From: Bacteroidales bacterium
GTDB lineage: Bacteria; Bacteroidota; Bacteroidia; Bacteroidales; WCHB1-69
Direction: 5' to 3'
Length of the DNA: 49,945 nucleotides
Assembly (NCBI GenBank): GCA_017527945.1
Contig: JAFXPL010000157.1
Coordinates: 1-49,945 of the forward strand
Shown: positions 35,001 through 41,992 of the stretch, in pieces
Numbering within the stretch: position 1 is the first letter of the stretch
Layout: the number at the start of each line of letters is the position of its first letter
The notes under the pieces: generated by a model
Seen by the model: the letters and a program-made list of their open reading frames with translations, nothing else
The model's database searches: none
Told to the model about the DNA's origin: nothing
Translations under genes and position numbers: made by a program

Positions 35001-36767
35001 AGTCTGGTGAATGGTCACCGTCAGGAAACTATACTGCTTCGACTCACAGTCTCTGTCATCATTGTAGGAGGTGGCGAAGAAATACAGCACCGTGTCCTTA
35101 TTGATGGACGGGACATAGTCAATCAAGTTGACATTCAACTCGTTGGTCTTGCCAATATAGCTGTTCGTGTAAAGATGTGCGGTGAAATAATCATCATACC
35201 AAGAAGTGTAACCCGGTTTGCCAGGAATGACATAGCGAGCATTGCTATACCACTTCGTAGTATTCGCACATTTTGCATCCGGAACAGAGACAAGCTTCAA
35301 CACCGTGTTCTCGTCAATGGTCTCCAAACAAACGTCGATATTCTCAGGAAGTGCCGGAGGATCCATTTCGAGGAACGTGACGGTCAGCGTCACGGGCTCG
35401 CCGGCGCAGACGATAGTGTCACGGTCGTTGGAATAGAACTGGTTGAAGTTGGTGTAGGTGTTCACCTGGCGGACAACGTATGTATAGGTGCCCACCACGG
35501 TGTCGATGTTCGGCATGGCATCATGCCAAGCATTGTTATAGTACCACATGAACTTATGGTCGGAAGTGTATTGCAGATCCAAAGAATCATACGTGATCAT
35601 GCTGAGCAGTTGCTCAGGGCCGAAAGAGGAGCATTTGCAGAGCGTGTCTTTGTCTTTCAGGACAACCACCTCAGGCGTGTTGCGCACGAAGAAGTGGAAT
35701 CTGTAGATGCTATCGGTTTCGAAATATTTGCAATCCGTATTGTCAAAAACATATTGGCCGAACACCACGTTGGTGTCGGGCATCGTCACATGGAAGTCAT
35801 ACTCGGGACGACCGAAGATGTAGTGTTCGTTTTCACAAACCTCTTTGGAGAATTCACCCAAGAAGGGGAATGCAATGGAGTCCTCGGCGAGGATTCTGCC
35901 GCAGCAGGACTGGTGACCGCCGATGTAGTCAGTCTCAGAGAGACCGCCGTTGCCGTTGTCTTTCCAAGTAGCGTTGTTCCAATCAGTACCGCCAAGGCGT
36001 TCGCGGACGCGCATGACGAGTTTGTAGTTACCAACTTGTTTCCATTTGATTTGGACAATCGTCCGAGTCTGCTGGAAGAAATCCAAGTACATATAGTCAA
36101 AATGCTGACTGTACAGGGTGAACTGACCGCCGGCTGGCACAATCTCGCCGAGCTGGGTCATCACAGCCATGGGAGTACCCTGCTCCACCTGCATGGCACC
36201 CGGGTAGTTGGCCGGGTCGTTGCAGGGACCATTCAAACCGTGAATGGAATCGTACAGGGTGTAGTTGCCCGAAACCTGGTCGCAATAGCCGAATCCGTTC
36301 GGAACCATGCCGCCCAACCAAGAAATCGACTGACACTGACCATATTGGTTCAGCTTGCTATACAGCGTATAGATGCCGAGATCAACATAGTCGGACAGGT
36401 TGTCATTGACCAATTGGCCGTCACGATAGAGCAGCCAGTCAATGGACAGCTTGGTTTTGGGATCCAGGCCGCACAGATTGCAGAAATGCAACTCATACAG
36501 CTCCGTCACCTGCGGATGGGCGTTACCGAGGTACGCACCAGAGTTGGCGCTGTAGTAAGCGCTACCCAGGGTATGACTCAACGGTAATTTGCCCGTGTTC
36601 GGCATGTCAGCAGGAAGGTTCACTATGCCCGAAATGGTGTCCGGCTGCAGGTTCTCGATCCAGAACCCGCTTGCACAGCTACTGCTACCACCGACTTGCG
36701 CCCGCGTGCTGAAGCTCAAAAGCCCCAGCAGAATGCTTAGAAAGCAAATTGATAATAGTTTTTTCAT
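26082..36767 (-). CDS. Giant T9SS type A adhesin-like surface protein
   Basis: 3561 residues. Signal peptide MKKLLSICFLSILLGLLSFSTRA-Q is split here as MKKLLSICFL ... STRA-Q. The body is a long run of Ig/PKD/HYR-like beta domains recognised by repeated CGxxxxxNVTV, YTVKDHCGN, GCVGSVTDTIEV and GCTATATADLTV patterns. Two non-Ig segments interrupt it: about residues 640-826 (ITKISFDWNSTTSLTKNVVIY, shortened: ITKISFDWN) and about 2405-2560 (a beta-trefoil-like stretch with GDYMIT, VWTITKNEDNTYSIYN). The last ~80 residues are a type A sorting domain (VWPNPAP, VTLTNLNGKNVY, GSYILTV). Predicted cell-surface protein anchored via A-LPS. No catalytic domain seen. Sense codons TTA, CTA and TCA are almost absent outside the two segments. 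Confidence 0.94.
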   Translation of the reverse strand: MKKLLSICFLSILLGLLSFSTRAQVGGSSSCASGFWIENLQPDTISGIVNLPADMPNTGKLPLSHTLGSAYYSANSGAYLGNAHPQVTELYELHFCNLCGLDPKTKLSIDWLLYRDGQLVNDNLSDYVDLGIYTLYSKLNQYGQCQSISWLGGMVPNGFGYCDQVSGNYTLYDSIHGLNGPCNDPANYPGAMQVEQGTPMAVMTQLGEIVPAGGQFTLYSQHFDYMYLDFFQQTRTIVQIKWKQVGNYKLVMRVRERLGGTDWNNATWKDNGNGGLSETDYIGGHQSCCGRILAEDSIAFPFLGEFSKEVCENEHYIFGRPEYDFHVTMPDTNVVFGQYVFDNTDCKYFETDSIYRFHFFVRNTPEVVVLKDKDTLCKCSSFGPEQLLSMITYDSLDLQYTSDHKFMWYYNNAWHDAMPNIDTVVGTYTYVVRQVNTYTNFNQFYSNDRDTIVCAGEPVTLTVTFLEMDPPALPENIDVCLETIDENTVLKLVSVPDAKCANTTKWYSNARYVIPGKPGYTSWYDDYFTAHLYTNSYIGKTNELNVNLIDYVPSINKDTVLYFFATSYNDDRDCESKQYSFLTVTIHQTPELAQVAPIPSVICPGSEATMKVKINNNPDNTDAAYTYHWGGDVTEVLVNGTRETVAPDQNNVVGTGNSGNAYFPFYTNAKYSFTQQIFTPAEVGTGEITKISFDWNSTTSLTKNVVIYLNTTNQSAFNTSTRAWFLDNLTPVYEGTLVCNEKGLVEIELQTPYLYNSTENLVLTVAAASDNTIAYGNNFKTSQCSGNKGMAYYGSTQYTNPNNIPSNSSNRRTTANRNNVVFHVQAPGFTTNVKNQTAYNQTSALDSCRTAYETTVYVVDGNGCKSEPVVFNYVANDTINPTVNKSTVTTEIFACHLDSVNAPVYTTIAALEAAANIEFNDNCDKDLLYIDNVTTVVSSVSDTTCVESLTRTYTVKDHCGNAVTFAHVFVTRDTTKPTFVFAEGEFPLIRLFPVEGGNCTFNSPDSMTFVNAVASHVFDNCTDSAYLMSTLKFFWENTTESPINGVDIFRSKNHLSVVAQITDRCGNVFAQDIIFLDRPEHIAIQPNAVTSSGNQCFGDTANLHFDVTYITDDTIMGPFVPYTYEWREVNGRAVTFTAVNDTTTQIVFPGTGDYTFVMRVTDRNGCYAETEPVVINVRPLPQVVINHIVENGQVEPYCPTYGNLTIEAEIVNAIEGQTVAENAYTWSGESVNIVPTTNRTWVTIVPEWCDTLYYPTVYVVDDRGCVGSVTDTIEVKANGPQFIDVIPDTTVVKQEGCIFLIPDFKNLIDEYLVADDCYEFFRIKYSDDYATVERTDWYSQSPAAGTELTTDSQVVTITVKNPCGKANTLNVNVLKPAEVLTVRVVPADTADCQTFIENNGVDFTSVVENAVGDVTYEWTLVDGDDLDNNTDASYHAQGAMEPGTYTYQVAVEDALGCTATATADLTVYFQGADPILRKYPNTLCERFNGALIVDQAPTGYAYELQHNDFDFFHFFKISDNPDHQPTEWNTIAFDSLRPGLYTLTVYTDHDCERSYPVEILNNSNAPINPQFTTTDVTVCTNDNGVLNINAQNGFRYELYRSTEEGLGELIGTAASYNNLSVGNYVIRTIQLSTLCMNDTAFTLADSAPRPVPTFTVTPNNNCVNDANIYNGTIKITSNAAWQYTVYTAEDTVINNAVLTAANNPITGVKDNVKYYIEAFNPANGCATITPVEAMVGYDAIGTQLQVSTTSNFFCLIDTANGTIKITSPLSNYLDYNLIKGTDTIGKKADYTSNGWVSLYNGSYDIVGTNKYYCYVAKNNILVTHMTIDPAITATSTMNMNCAIGKENGTITLKNTNASAMNKPLYGNAKMASYKIESGDYVKETATTASQITFSNLQSGTYTYTATTNYGCVKTDTIMVQQYELPAMQLISTPNHMCAPTFEKPGDGTVTVVVPTTETVPGAHFFEYYFYNAEDSAMTVPYELPLTNTKYWLAAREYHVVAVDTVTGCSVSGNIMVTDSLYQVIIDSMATTPTTYCSTVDGDGTLTIFAHSTNPGKDLRYSLDGENWQVSNVFENLANRSYTFYVKDVNEHSNCWTEGSASIPYSDCVPTITIVDNEGNNAPFTYCIGDEPRQLIGNAYYEEGSECAGTFTYEWNAPCSDPSYSNTNTIDVIVDHVMPAGCLYVLTVHNELTGCSYDTTVRVIVNSKPVIGFVVNDVHYTQADLEEAIEFCENEPIHIQAYAVNGKVLVDTNWTLGYVGQRYQIDTVGTTMADTNTFCVWSTSDQGCVSNIASLPIVIKRLSYETVTAIACESYEINPNDVITKPADATYPYTTSVERTYKSVLTGCDSIVTYNITLNAAPEIKPARVVVDPFCETENYTLADFMDSLTINWNGITGIGKWMALDTENSGYTKVTSMSELTDGDYMITNATTHPASLRAMTNTASGSALGYAPVVGFDYVAPFCVWTITKNEDNTYSIYNAEIGKYAAGLTSNGIQLTDDQNAPNAKWNISMNGSNIQVRNAQHTDRYLKYNSASPRFASYDFNTNNTAWLSLYKSNNTFAEVPATTVVDYEFASTHNVKYVAENSCGTDESNVHFDVSKAPAIDSFALATSYCNNEAASVTFKVSTFGHPATATLTFKGATVGTYNVTAENQEFTYTFTPRYYTHNGETLTLTVANNNGLCANATATRTIVVDTTIYNIAARTYCEGDTLHFSDFVTGNFTNVTIHATGSVPGGMSDGMVLPYDANNANIFFTMLDHCGNVVTTNTVNVTVNPKPRLAAVNIPANLCVNDAAAALTSCIRNVEFATTEGWMYKANADATTYTSVADVNALVNAIKDLPSASAIVAYHVENACGEITQELGTVRLLHKIDVTASNVTVCPNVTADEIITGVHAVINDYGNYAASEVSVNYAVVRGSDVLALNAALPIQAGDRIRVIATPNITPDCGADTAFAQVTVKTNDRTAPVYQEACSGDALSAFVATQPTWTGTANVTAQGWKIANNADGDAATAATLATVITDAADVYVSYTWTTECDQTFNTAWTKLTVNNVPEITMNDQIRVCEGNKVTLAQTGLIVNYHGNADKYDTVWTINDVAFDFNTVLTAAEYNGKKLVVTLDDNDQACGSVTKMLTLVIDTLPVPTITGPAKACDGENVTFTATPGYVDYSYSFTGNFDNVVPATMPTNSNTVSVDVYADGVEFTTATVTVTDGNGCKGTTETGASVRVTNMPEFIFTNTAGEETHEYESTTGTGLTYTWMVGNECYDPDKLVYVEYDIYYKGEDATDYTLISNDHIGEYLMTQNYTNVYGHVFPYVTSNAFNWQNGDGSANGNTSYYNYAIANPSVATAGNHFPNTNLGLSNTNVYDDLWMHFLANRPVTKTIVPFRLHGDYKIVYRLYATDHPDDFEHLYLAEGAASDGSDTTMHLGGQNAFMGNLTLLAKDSVHIAVTGTDIPNTTPNEFVTPEVAPALVVDETTVAPDMEVWPNPAPAVTTTLKARVHNMAGEATVTLTNLNGKNVYTGKTFVDNDNYYFEFDVNSLSVGSYILTVRTNDAVVTKKVIVTVLAR

Positions 36768-36880
36768 ACTGTTTTTGTTTAATTTGTAATTTATATTATT
36801 TATTTTTCTCTACTCGATTCGTTTTTAGCCTTTATGTCAACACTATACATTACTTTACATTATACATAATTTTTAACCTG

Positions 36881-36888
36881 CAAAAATA
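36881..36888 (-). promoter_or_regulatory. -7 box of the giant T9SS gene
   Basis: TATTTTTG on the minus strand. Leader of about 105 AT-rich bases to the ATG at 36767. Confidence 0.55.
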
Positions 36889-36963
36889 CATTTTTTTTTC
36901 ATTGTTTATCCTTCTATCTTATTTTTTTCGATTTTTTTTGATTTATTGTCTATATCTCTTGTA

Positions 36964-37264
36964 ATCAATGTTTTACAATAAAAACACACGTTATCAATAT
37001 TTATCAACACTTCTATACACCCCATAAACGGCCCCCCACTTCGCCCTTCCACAGCCTTCGCCGCCTATTACGATTCCTACACTTTTATACGACCATCAAT
37101 CCCCTTTGGTTACACTCTATACGACACCCCCGCCCTGCCTACCTCGCCCCGACAAACAATATCGCGCCGAGAATCAAAAATTCCAGCGCGATTCGATTTA
37201 GTGCACGATACACACCATTGTCAGCGCGTTATCCTATATCTCATTCATTTTCACCAAATTAACC
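36964..37264. other. Noncoding interval with one hairpin
   Basis: No credible gene on either strand. ATCGCGC (37161-37167) and GCGCGAT (37186-37192) pair, with GAAT/ATTC inside, giving a bulged hairpin without a clear T-run. The part from about 37020 to 37250 is GC-richer than the AT-rich promoter side; I see no other signal. Confidence 0.4.
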
Positions 37265-37316
37265 TCTAATCTTACTAATCTTACTAACCTACTAAACTAC
37301 TAAACTACTAAACTAT
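37265..37316. repeat. CTTACTAAT / CTACTAAA spacer repeat at the OmpA-protein stop
   Basis: Tandem CTTACTAAT then ACTAAACT words; the stop codon of the next gene (37313-37315) is the last word. Confidence 0.65.
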
Positions 37317-39253
37317 CGAATAATCTTAAACTCCGTCCTGCGGTTCGCCGCCCGGCCTTCCTCAGTGTCGTTCCCGGCCACCGGCATCCGCTTGCCATAT
37401 CCCTTGTACTGCAGTCGGTCGGCCGGAATACCCTTGCCCACAAGATAGTCATACACCGACTTGGCACGGTTTTCAGACAAACGGTCGTTGTACTCATCGG
37501 TACCCTGGTCGTCAGTGTGTCCGCCAATCTCGATCCGCAGCCCGGCATTCTTCCGCAAGTACTCCACCAACTTGTCCAACTCCACAAACGATTCGGGTTT
37601 CAGCTCCGTGCGATCAAAATCGAAAAAGACATTTTTCAGCGTCACCACTGTGCCCACATCCGTAGGTTGCAGCAAAATGTCCTTCATGTAGGGAGAGAGT
37701 TCGTCGTAGGATTTCTCCACCTGGAAGTTTTCGGAGTAGAACGGATAATCGGGATGGGAAACATTGAGCAGTACATTGCTGCCCGTATGCACACAGGCGA
37801 GGTAGCTACCGGTCTGCGCGTCAGAAGTGGTCGAGGCGAGCAGCTGCTTGGTGTTCAAGTCAACCATTTCGAGACGGGCCGCCAAAGGATCGCCCGTGAA
37901 AGCATCACGCACATAGCCTTTTATGTACGTGACAGGGTTCGGGCGGAGGGCATCGTCCAAAACGAAGCTGTAAAGATCCAAACCGCCATAGCCGCCGTCC
38001 TTGTCGGAGGAGATGTAGGCCATCGTTCCTGACGCATTGATGAAAATGTTGATTTCGTCGGCGGGCGAGTTGATGGGATAGCCCATGTTGCGCGGTTCAC
38101 TCCATGACCCATCGGGCTGCAGTGTCGCATAGTAGAGGTCGTAGCCGCCCATGCCGACCCGTCCGTTGGAAGCGAAGTAGAGCGTGCGCCCGTCACTGTG
38201 GATGAATGGTGCCGCATCGTCGCCAGGCGTGTTGATGGCGGGACCGAGGTTTTCCGGAATGGAGAACTCGCCCTCGGCCGTCATCGTGGTTTTCCAGATG
38301 TCCATTCCGCCGAAACCGCCCGAACGCGATGAGGCGAAATAGACCGTCATGCCGTCGGCGGCCATCGTTGGCTGACTCTCCCACGCATTCGTGTTCACCG
38401 GAGCACCGAAATTCCGGGGCCGCGACCAACGATCCCCGATGCGTTTCGCCCAATAGAGATCGCAACTGCCCATGCCGAAGTCGGCATCGCACATCGTGTA
38501 GAGCAGGTACTTGCCATCGGGCGAGAGGCACTGCGCCCCTTCGTTGTAGCCCGATTTCACAGGGCTTCCCAAAGCTTCACGCGAGAGCCACTCCCCGCCA
38601 GCATCTTTACGACTCGCATACAAATCTTCCTCGTTCAAACAGAACGCGCACACCGTCTGCTGGTCGCGCGGACGTTTCACTGTGAAAACAATCTCGCCGT
38701 CATCGGCCGTGATGGCCGCCAGATATTCGTCCCAATCGGAATTGATGTTCGACCCAAGATTCTGAAGCTCAAACCGTTTCGGATTTTTCATCTCCTCAAT
38801 CGCAAACTTGCAATTGGCTATGGTCTTCTGGGCATCCGGATGCACGTCAGAATACTGGAGCCCTTTCTGCAGAAACAGCTGCAACGTGTTGAGCGCATAC
38901 TCGTATGCACCGCACTTGGCGCCCTCATTCCCTGCGATGTAGTACAGCATCGGATCGGGTTCACCGATAAGTTCGATGGCTCGCTGATAGCAACGCATCG
39001 CCGAGTCGGAACGCAGGTTGAAATTATAGATGTCCCCCTTCATGACATAGATATCCGAATAGTTGGGGTCTTTCTGCTGCGCCTGGTTCAGGTAGGTCAT
39101 GGCTTTGGCAAAATCGTTTGCCTGCATACACTGCTTGGCCTTCTCACACAAAGCGGCCGCTTTCGACGGCTTCTGTGCCACCATTCCGCATGGCATCAAA
39201 CCCACGAAAACAGACATTAATATAATATATACTATATTTAATTTATTACACAT
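37313..39253 (-). CDS. PorE-like OmpA protein: TPR, PD40 propeller, CRD and OmpA domains
   Basis: 646 residues from the ATG at 39253; the frame reaches a TTG at 39271. Signal peptide up to GMVA-Q. Order: TPR helices at about 35-115 (ALCEKAKQCMQANDFAKAMTYL, shortened: ANDFAKAMTYLNQAQQ), a PD40-type beta-propeller at about 165-410 (LSPDGKYLLYTMCD, DGRTLYFASNGRVGMGGYDLY), a carboxypeptidase-regulatory-like domain at about 425-510 (IKGYVRDAFTGDPLAARLEM), and the OmpA domain at about 525-646 (NVFFDFDRTELKPES, IEIGGHTDDQGT, LSENRAKSVYDYL). This is the domain order of PorE, which anchors the T9SS core to peptidoglycan; paralogues with the same order occur, so the identity is likely but not sure. No lipobox cysteine was found. 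Confidence 0.9.
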   Translation of the reverse strand: MCNKLNIVYIILMSVFVGLMPCGMVAQKPSKAAALCEKAKQCMQANDFAKAMTYLNQAQQKDPNYSDIYVMKGDIYNFNLRSDSAMRCYQRAIELIGEPDPMLYYIAGNEGAKCGAYEYALNTLQLFLQKGLQYSDVHPDAQKTIANCKFAIEEMKNPKRFELQNLGSNINSDWDEYLAAITADDGEIVFTVKRPRDQQTVCAFCLNEEDLYASRKDAGGEWLSREALGSPVKSGYNEGAQCLSPDGKYLLYTMCDADFGMGSCDLYWAKRIGDRWSRPRNFGAPVNTNAWESQPTMAADGMTVYFASSRSGGFGGMDIWKTTMTAEGEFSIPENLGPAINTPGDDAAPFIHSDGRTLYFASNGRVGMGGYDLYYATLQPDGSWSEPRNMGYPINSPADEINIFINASGTMAYISSDKDGGYGGLDLYSFVLDDALRPNPVTYIKGYVRDAFTGDPLAARLEMVDLNTKQLLASTTSDAQTGSYLACVHTGSNVLLNVSHPDYPFYSENFQVEKSYDELSPYMKDILLQPTDVGTVVTLKNVFFDFDRTELKPESFVELDKLVEYLRKNAGLRIEIGGHTDDQGTDEYNDRLSENRAKSVYDYLVGKGIPADRLQYKGYGKRMPVAGNDTEEGRAANRRTEFKIIR

Positions 39254-39307
39254 AGCAGAATGTTTTTGCAATTTACCTTAGGAATACACATCAGAAAGAT
39301 TCAGATT

Positions 39308-39342
39308 TCTAAGTTCTAAGCTCTAAGTTCTAAGCTCAAAAA
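39308..39342. repeat. TTCTAAG spacer repeat
   Basis: TTCTAAG/CTCTAAG words between mazG and the OmpA-family gene, both on the minus strand. Confidence 0.55.
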
Positions 39343-39349
39343 TCACCGA

Positions 39350-40150
39350 CTACATACTATCAACAGCCAGTCGTTTTGCCTTTTCCCAATAGACATCCAT
39401 CTCCTGCAAGGACATCTCCGTAAGATTGCGGCCATCTTCTTTGACCAACTTTTCGAGTAACTGGAAGCGTTTCATGAACTTACGGTTAGTCTTTTCGAGG
39501 GCATCTTCGGGATGGATATTAAGGAAACGGGCATAATTGATGAGGGAGAAGAGCACGTCGCCGAACTCCTCCTCCACCCGTTCGTGGCGGTCGTGGCAGA
39601 CCTCCTCCTGGAGTTCGCCGAGTTCTTCCTGAACCTTTCCCCATACATCCTCCTTGTTGTCCCAGTCGAAACCGACTCCGCTCACCTTGTCCTGAATGCG
39701 GTAGGCTTTGGTGAGCGCCGGCATTCCGGAAGGGATACCGCCCAGCACAGAGCGGTTCCCTTCGGTCTGCAGCTTAATTTTCTCCCAGTTCTCATGCACC
39801 GCGTTGGCAGAATCGGCTTTCACGTCGCCATATATATGCGGATGACGCCGTATCAGCTTGTTGCACAGTTGGTTAAGAACATCCTTTATCTCAAATAGTT
39901 TCTGTTCAGACGCGATTTTCGAGTAAAACACGATGTGCAGCATCAGGTCGCCGAGCTCCTTGCACATATCCGGATAGTCCTTGTCCATGATGGCGTCAGC
40001 GAGTTCAAACGTCTCCTCGACCGTAAGATTCCGCAACGAATCGAACGTCTGCTCCCGGTCCCACGGGCACTTTTCGCGCAACTCGTCCATGATTTCCAAC
40101 AGATGCCGGAACCCCGCAAGCGCGTCTGCGTATTTGTCTGGTTTTTCCAT
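39350..40150 (-). CDS. mazG: Nucleoside triphosphate pyrophosphohydrolase MazG
   Basis: 266 residues, two MazG modules. N-terminal KCPWDREQTFDSLRNLTVEET (shortened: CPWDREQT), EETFELADAI and ELGDLMLHIVF form the EExxE...ExxD magnesium site; a second set (EELGELQEEV, VEEEFGDVLFSLINYAR) lies near residues 170-215. Hydrolyses aberrant or stress-related NTPs to NMP plus pyrophosphate. Stands alone between spacer repeats. Confidence 0.96.
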   Translation of the reverse strand: MEKPDKYADALAGFRHLLEIMDELREKCPWDREQTFDSLRNLTVEETFELADAIMDKDYPDMCKELGDLMLHIVFYSKIASEQKLFEIKDVLNQLCNKLIRRHPHIYGDVKADSANAVHENWEKIKLQTEGNRSVLGGIPSGMPALTKAYRIQDKVSGVGFDWDNKEDVWGKVQEELGELQEEVCHDRHERVEEEFGDVLFSLINYARFLNIHPEDALEKTNRKFMKRFQLLEKLVKEDGRNLTEMSLQEMDVYWEKAKRLAVDSM

Positions 40151-40159
40151 TTTGGTTAT

Positions 40160-40424
40160 TGGTTGTTAGCTATTGACTATGACCATTGACTATGACCATT
40201 GACTATGACTATGACTATTGACTATGACTATGACTATTGACTATGACTATTGACTATGACTATGACTATTGACTATGACCATTGACTATGACTATTTTCT
40301 GTTGTCACTTACGTTATAGTTATTAGTTATTGTCATAGTTATTAGTTATTGTCATAGTTATTAGTTATTGTTATAGTTATAGTCACTTGTTATAGTTATT
40401 AGTTACTGTCATAGTCATAAATTA
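40160..40424. repeat. Oppositely oriented TGACTATGAC / GTCATAGTTATTAG repeat arms
   Basis: Left arm (about 40165-40290) is TTGACTATGACTA-type words; right arm (about 40310-40424) is GTTATAGTTATTAGTTATTG-type words with GTCATAG, which is largely the reverse complement of the left arm. The two arms could fold into a long imperfect hairpin in the transcript between proS and mazG. proS ends exactly at the right border. Confidence 0.7.
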
Positions 40425-41900
40425 TCAGTACGCCCTTGCGAACAGAACCCTCTGGTGCGAAGGTTTGCCCGTGAGGATGCACTTTCCTTCCTCTTGCGGA
40501 TTGTTGAACGGGATGCAGCGGATGGTCGCCTTACACAGATCCTTGATTTTCTCTTCGGTCTCCGGCGTACCGTCCCAATGCGCATACACAAAACCGGGCT
40601 TGTTGTCGAGCAAATCGATGAATTCGTCCCAAGTGTCAGCCTTATAAGTATGTTCTTCACGGAACTTAAGGGCTTTATTGTACAAATTCTGTTGAATTTC
40701 CTCCAAAAGTTGTTGGATGTGTTCCACCAGCGTGTCGAAGGAGACATTGTATTTCTCCATCGTGTCGCGACGAACCACTTCGGCTTCGTTGTTCTCCATA
40801 TCCTTGGGTCCGATGGCCACGCGCACGGGCACGCCTTTCAGTTCATACTCGTTGAACTTCCAGCCGGAACGCTTGGTGTCATCGTTGTCGAATTTCACGG
40901 CGATACCGAGAGCCTTCAGCTTCTGAACAAGCGTATCCACCTTATCTGCAATCTGTTGACGTTGTTCATCCGTCTTATAAATCGGAACAATCACCACTTG
41001 TATAGGGGCCAGGACAGGCGGCAGCACAAGGCCGTTGTCATCAGAGTGGGTCATGATGAGGGCTCCGATGAGACGAGTGGAGACGCCCCAAGAGGTGGCC
41101 CAGACGTATTCTTGCTCGTTTTTCTGATTGAGGAACTTCACGTCGAAAGCCTTGGCGAAGTTCTGGCCGAGGAAATGGGAGGTGCCGGCCTGAAGAGCCT
41201 TGCCATCCTGCATGAGTGCCTCGATGCAGTAGGTGTCGAGGGCGCCGCCGAAACGCTCGTTCGGGGATTTTACACCCATGACGACAGGGATGGCCATGTG
41301 CTTCTCCGCAAAATCGGCATACACATGAATCATCTTGTCGGTCTCTTCGAGTGCCTCCTCGCGAGTGGCGTGGGCGGTATGTCCCTCCTGCCAAAGGAAT
41401 TCGGCCGTGCGGAGGAAGAGGCGGGTGCGCATCTCCCAACGAACCACATTGGCCCACTGGTTGCAGAGAATCGGCAGGTCGCGGTACGATTGAATCCAAT
41501 TCTTGTAAGTGTCCCAAATGATGGTCTCGGAAGTGGGGCGAACGATGAGTTCCTCCTCCAACTTGGCCTCGGGATCCACGACCACGCCACCACCGTTGGG
41601 ATCATTCTTCAGGCGGTAATGGGTCACCACCGCACACTCCTTAGCGAAGCCCTCCACATGACTGGCCTCACGGCTGAAGAAAGATTTCGGAATAAAAATC
41701 GGAAAATAGGCATTGGAATGCCCTGTATCTTTGAACATTTGGTCCAGCTGACGCTGCATTTTCTCCCAAATCGCATATCCGTAGGGCTTGATCACCATAC
41801 AACCGCGCACGGAGGAGTTCTCCGCCAGGTCCGCTTTCTTCACAATGTCGTTATACCATTGCGAATAATTCTCTGCTCTTGAACAAAAATTTTTTGCCAT
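40425..41900 (-). CDS. proS: Prolyl-tRNA synthetase (archaeal/eukaryotic-like short form)
   Basis: 491 residues. Class II motif 1 region [21 protein letters not shown] (shortened: [13 protein letters not shown]), motif 2 [24 protein letters not shown] (shortened: [11 protein letters not shown]), motif 3 [16 protein letters not shown] (GLVLPP with adjacent Arg), and the C-terminal zinc-like/anticodon domain ending in tyrosine. It lacks the editing insertion of the long bacterial form, which fits the 490-residue length typical in Bacteroidota. Charges tRNA-Pro; one such tRNA is at 23264. Transcribed from a -7 box that faces the lipoprotein promoter. Confidence 0.97.
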   Translation of the reverse strand: MAKNFCSRAENYSQWYNDIVKKADLAENSSVRGCMVIKPYGYAIWEKMQRQLDQMFKDTGHSNAYFPIFIPKSFFSREASHVEGFAKECAVVTHYRLKNDPNGGGVVVDPEAKLEEELIVRPTSETIIWDTYKNWIQSYRDLPILCNQWANVVRWEMRTRLFLRTAEFLWQEGHTAHATREEALEETDKMIHVYADFAEKHMAIPVVMGVKSPNERFGGALDTYCIEALMQDGKALQAGTSHFLGQNFAKAFDVKFLNQKNEQEYVWATSWGVSTRLIGALIMTHSDDNGLVLPPVLAPIQVVIVPIYKTDEQRQQIADKVDTLVQKLKALGIAVKFDNDDTKRSGWKFNEYELKGVPVRVAIGPKDMENNEAEVVRRDTMEKYNVSFDTLVEHIQQLLEEIQQNLYNKALKFREEHTYKADTWDEFIDLLDNKPGFVYAHWDGTPETEEKIKDLCKATIRCIPFNNPQEEGKCILTGKPSHQRVLFARAY

Positions 41901-41927
41901 AAACTCTTATATAAATTAACTTTTTAG

Positions 41928-41935
41928 TACTTTTG
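41928..41935 (+). promoter_or_regulatory. -7 box of the low-complexity lipoprotein gene
   Basis: TACTTTTG fits TAnnTTTG. Start near 41942, and a strong AAGGAGG (41981-41987) lies five bases before the ATG at 41993; such a strong Shine-Dalgarno is unusual in this phylum. Confidence 0.6.
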
Positions 41936-41958
41936 CCGTCTATTTGAAAATTAAGGTG

Positions 41959-41966
41959 CAAAAATA
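41959..41966 (-). promoter_or_regulatory. -7 box of proS
   Basis: TATTTTTG on the minus strand. Start near 41953, leader about 52 bases. It lies to the right of the opposing lipoprotein -7 box, so the two transcripts begin overlapped. Confidence 0.5.
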
Positions 41967-41992
41967 AAAAAATAAGAAATAAGGAGGACATT

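Noticed and set aside
26283..36587. Three very long plus-strand open frames (1005, 1476 and 736 codons) opposite the giant T9SS gene
   Set aside because: They are in exact codon register with the sense gene and arise because TTA, CTA and TCA are avoided; their translations are low-complexity and begin at TTG or chance starts, without signal peptides or domains.
36985..37015. TTATCAATA and TTATCAACA as DnaA boxes of an origin
   Set aside because: Only two imperfect boxes, no dnaA or dnaN nearby, and an AT-rich background where such words arise by chance.
40160..40424. Possible CRISPR array
   Set aside because: Words are 6-13 bases without unique spacers and without cas genes nearby; simple tandem tracts.
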